Assembly: GCA_037447655.1 (NCBI GenBank)
Contig: JBBHKE010003076.1
Location: 1-64,000 of the forward strand
Origin: Zygnema cylindricum
Taxonomy: Eukaryota > Streptophyta > Zygnematophyceae > Zygnematales > Zygnemataceae
Length of the DNA: 64,000 nt
Direction of reading: 5' to 3'
Numbering within the stretch: position 1 is the stretch's first letter; the number at the start of each line of letters is the position of its first letter. Positions 61,449-64,000 of the stretch are shown here, piece after piece. The translations under genes and the position numbers were made by a program. The notes under the pieces are model-generated. The model saw nothing but the letters and a program-made list of their open reading frames with translations. It was not told where the DNA came from and did not search any database.

Positions 61449-63276
61449 TTAATACTTTTCTCCGTAAATTCCTGTATCCTTCCCTCCCCAATACATGCCG
61501 TCTGGTTCTTCTCCCTGGCGAGTCGAGACCGGTATGTCCTCCATATCGTCATTTTCCTCGTCTCCTTCCACTTCTTTCAACCATTCTCTCACTCCTGGCC
61601 CTAATTCCTCCTCTTTCCTCCCTCGTTCCTCAATTCCTCCACCATTCATTTTTCCTCCACCATTCATTTCTCCTCCACCATTCATTTCTCCACCGTCAAT
61701 TTCTCGACCCTCGATTTCCCCACCATCGATTTCTTGACCATCGATTTCTTGACCATCGATTTCTTGACCATCGATTTCTCCATCAATTTCTCCATCCCTT
61801 TCATGCCCGAGGTTTTTATGACCAAAATTATGACCAAAATTATGACCGGAATTTTCATATAATGAGTCATTCGACGACCTAGTTCGATTAATCTCCAAAT
61901 TCACCAACATTTCGTCGTCGTTTCGAACCTCTACCTCTTCCTCTATAAGTCTCATACTCTCTCCAATAGTTAACCTTTCCAAACCTTGACTCCCACCATC
62001 TTCAAATCTGTTCATTTTTCTCCCTCTAACTTGTGCAAGAACCTCGTCAACTTCCTCTCTCTCTTGCTCTGTGTTTTTTGTCTCGTTCCTCTCACTTCCA
62101 TTCACCTCTCTCACCTCTATCATTGTTTTAACAATAGATTCAGATTGAGGAAATGACCCTTCATCCTCCTCCAAAAGTCTTCTATTTGGGACAGGCAAAG
62201 TGAGAGCCCCGAGAGGGTCTTCAATTCCTGTCTGGACAGTTTTTGGAGAAAAAAATGATCCCTTTCTCTCAGATTGTAACTCTTCTCTCTTTTCCCAGTC
62301 ATTGAAGGATGCTCTTCGCCACCCTTCCTCCGGAAAAATTCCAATTTCTCTTTTTCGCTCTCTATTTGTATCTAAACTGCAATAGTTATCGAGAGAACGA
62401 CGACTACTGTTAAATCCTTTGTTTCCATCCACAGACTTACTTCCAGTTTTGAACCCTAAAGCAGATTCCCGTGAAGACATGGTTTTACGCAATCGTTTCT
62501 CTTCCAATTCTCCCCAAAATCTCCGAACCGCGGCAGTAGAAGAAGCAGACCTTTCAAGAACTAAAAGATCCTCGTTTCCTGATGCATTTTCTGACCTTTT
62601 CAAACCAGAATTATTTTCAAAATTGACTTCCGAATTGACTTCAGAATTTCCTTCAGTTCTGGCTTTCATGAGTAAGTTTGGAGAAGAAACAGAACTGGTT
62701 CTTGCAGAATAATCGAATTTATCAGCCAACCTATCATCTTCATGTCTCATAAAACTTGCACCATCATCTGAATCACCATCGTCATCTTCATCGTCATTTA
62801 TTCCCGTCAATGTTTCTTTCACAGCTTTTTTTCTTTCAGGCCATCTTTCTCCTTCAATGATGGGCGCTTCCTCTAAAGAAGGCCCAACATTCTCAGCCCT
62901 GACTCTCCTTAAATGAAGGATCAGATGCAAATTCACTTCGTCTGCCCGAGAAAGAAAAGGAAAATCTCCTCCACTTTTAAGATAAGCTTTCCGAGCATTA
63001 GGATAGCGAGAATATAAAGCATCTTTTAATATGGAAGGCACCGCCGCATAATCGAGAGAATCCATAAGAGTGACTTTTGTGTCATCTAAATGAATCGGTC
63101 CAACTGATGCTTCTTGAGTATTCAAAACTAATCTTGAAGCAAGTTCCGGTTGACCAAGTTTTTCAATTCTCGAAACTACAAAATCAATGGCATCAGCAAT
63201 AAGAGGTTCATGGGGACCTTCACGAAGCCCTGAAAGAATAAGACGCTTAAGGACAAAATCGGGAGTCCATGGGAAA
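61449..63276 (-). CDS. Maspardin-like alpha/beta-hydrolase-fold protein, last exon
   Basis: Only the 3' exon is in the window; it starts at an acceptor at 63276 with one base completing a codon. The first 150 residues carry FPWTPDFVLKRLILSGLREG, then ADAIDFVVSRIEKLGQPELA, SRLVLN, YPNARKAYLKSGGDFPFLSR and EVNLHLILHLRRV. This is the C-terminal half of the maspardin (SPG21/ACP33) family; Arabidopsis At4g12230 is the plant relative. In typical hydrolases this end has the catalytic His in GGH; here it reads GGD, as the non-catalytic maspardin fold would have. A tail of roughly 450 residues follows, acidic and Ser/Glu/Asn-rich with repeats. Usual family members end soon after the fold. The nucleophile region lies outside the window. 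Confidence 0.85.
61630..61850 (-). repeat. Coding tandem repeats in the maspardin-like tail
   Basis: On the minus strand, NFGH copies lead into DGEI, then DGQEI repeats with a 15-bp period, and MNGGGE repeats with an 18-bp period. The repeats are in frame multiples of three, so copy-number change would not shift the frame. Confidence 0.85.
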
Positions 63277-64000
63277 CTGCAAAAAAAATAGTAGGAAGTG
63301 AAGAGGGACAAACAAGTATTAGTCGTGTAGAGAGACTCCAAAGTAACTTGTCAGCTGTCCATGGGAACTGGACGTTTTTTGAAAAAACAGATAATTCCAA
63401 CATTAGTTGAAACCAGAGTTAAATGTCTATCGCAAATATTCTAGACCACACTAATTTTTTCAGATAGATTTTGCGACCAATAATCTAAGCATAATCCATG
63501 TCACGAAACCCTAATTTTTGTGGTCGAGAGTTGTATGGAATATACGATTTTACCTTCCATACTATTAATCCGTCAAGAATATTTGTGATAAAAGCATACC
63601 ATGTGTCAATTTAGTTCCAGAATATATAGAAGGAACAATATACACACGCCAACAAATGATGAGAAAAACCAAATATTAGTTTCTCTAAGTACGATGAGAT
63701 GCTTTTTAACTGTTGAGTGGACTGGTTTTAAAGAAAAAATTACAAACTAAAACCTGCGAGAATAGACATCCACAGAAATAAAATAAACAGTTGGCCCTCT
63801 AGTACTCTGAAAGACTCTGGATGAGTCCACTTTAGGTGGAACAGATAAATTAGTATTAGCAAAGTAAAAGCAGATGAAGAAAGCAGCTTGAGGAAAACTT
63901 TCTCAGAGGCAAAAAAAAATCGCAGAGACAACTAAACAATATGTGAATCACAAATGAAAGAGAGAGAGGGAAAAAGACATACAAAAACAGTGGCAAGGAC
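63277..64000 (-). other. Intron of the maspardin-like gene
   Basis: The sequence before the acceptor TTTTTTTTGCAG has no exon I can recognise. The expected preceding exon (ending near MPWAP in related proteins) is not seen, so it should lie beyond 64000. Confidence 0.5.

Noticed and set aside
1-64000. CRISPR array, rRNA, operon or bacterial signals
   Set aside because: The window is eukaryotic with spliced genes; no direct repeat with regular unique spacers and no rRNA segment was seen. tRNA genes could not be excluded by eye.

Overview
Eukaryotic nuclear DNA, AT-rich and intron-rich, with five protein genes that can be rebuilt exon by exon between large amounts of transposon debris. The gene set points to the green lineage: a plastid SLH-domain/coiled-coil protein, a plant-type deoxynucleoside kinase with an N-terminal helix-hairpin-helix segment, a plastid-type DnaJ with a transit peptide, and a plant-type maspardin homologue. 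With a multi-exon sodium:solute symporter and intergenic space full of small DNA transposons, a streptophyte (charophyte-like) alga is my best guess. The species cannot be read from the sequence.

Layout. 1-13.3 kb holds no host gene that I can see: a 26-bp GC-rich satellite, several short inverted-repeat elements (three with visible 8-bp target-site duplications), a 3-kb nest of GGGCACTTTCCC-ended elements and a dead hAT transposase gene (8.2-10.3 kb, minus). 13.4-19.6 kb (plus) is a six-exon sodium:solute symporter. 23.2-34.4 kb (plus) is an eleven-exon SLH/coiled-coil gene. 36.4-42.5 kb (minus) is a five-exon deoxynucleoside kinase, convergent with the SLH gene. 42.6-44.8 kb carries a Ty1/copia fragment followed by a nearly identical, frameshifted copy of kinase exon 1. 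46.4-47.9 kb has two GAGGTCGC-ended hAT-type elements with 8-bp target duplications, one of them carrying a nested TA-flanked MITE. 48.8-58.0 kb (plus) is a ten-exon plastid DnaJ. 59.8-60.8 kb has a retroposon-like tail pair and a large AT/AG microsatellite. 61.4-63.3 kb (minus) is the last exon of a maspardin-like gene that continues beyond the window.

The four complete gene models join with GT-AG introns and keep frame from ATG to stop (541, 924, 622 and 450 codons), which is the main support for them. There is no operon logic; the genes look functionally independent, although two products (SLH protein and DnaJ) are probably plastid-targeted. The most notable structure is the transposon record: one TA-flanked MITE family occurs at least ten times, mostly inside introns; an empty site proves the TA duplication; and a recent duplication has separated kinase exon 1 from one of its two upstream flanks. 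I did not find a convincing new multi-gene system here.
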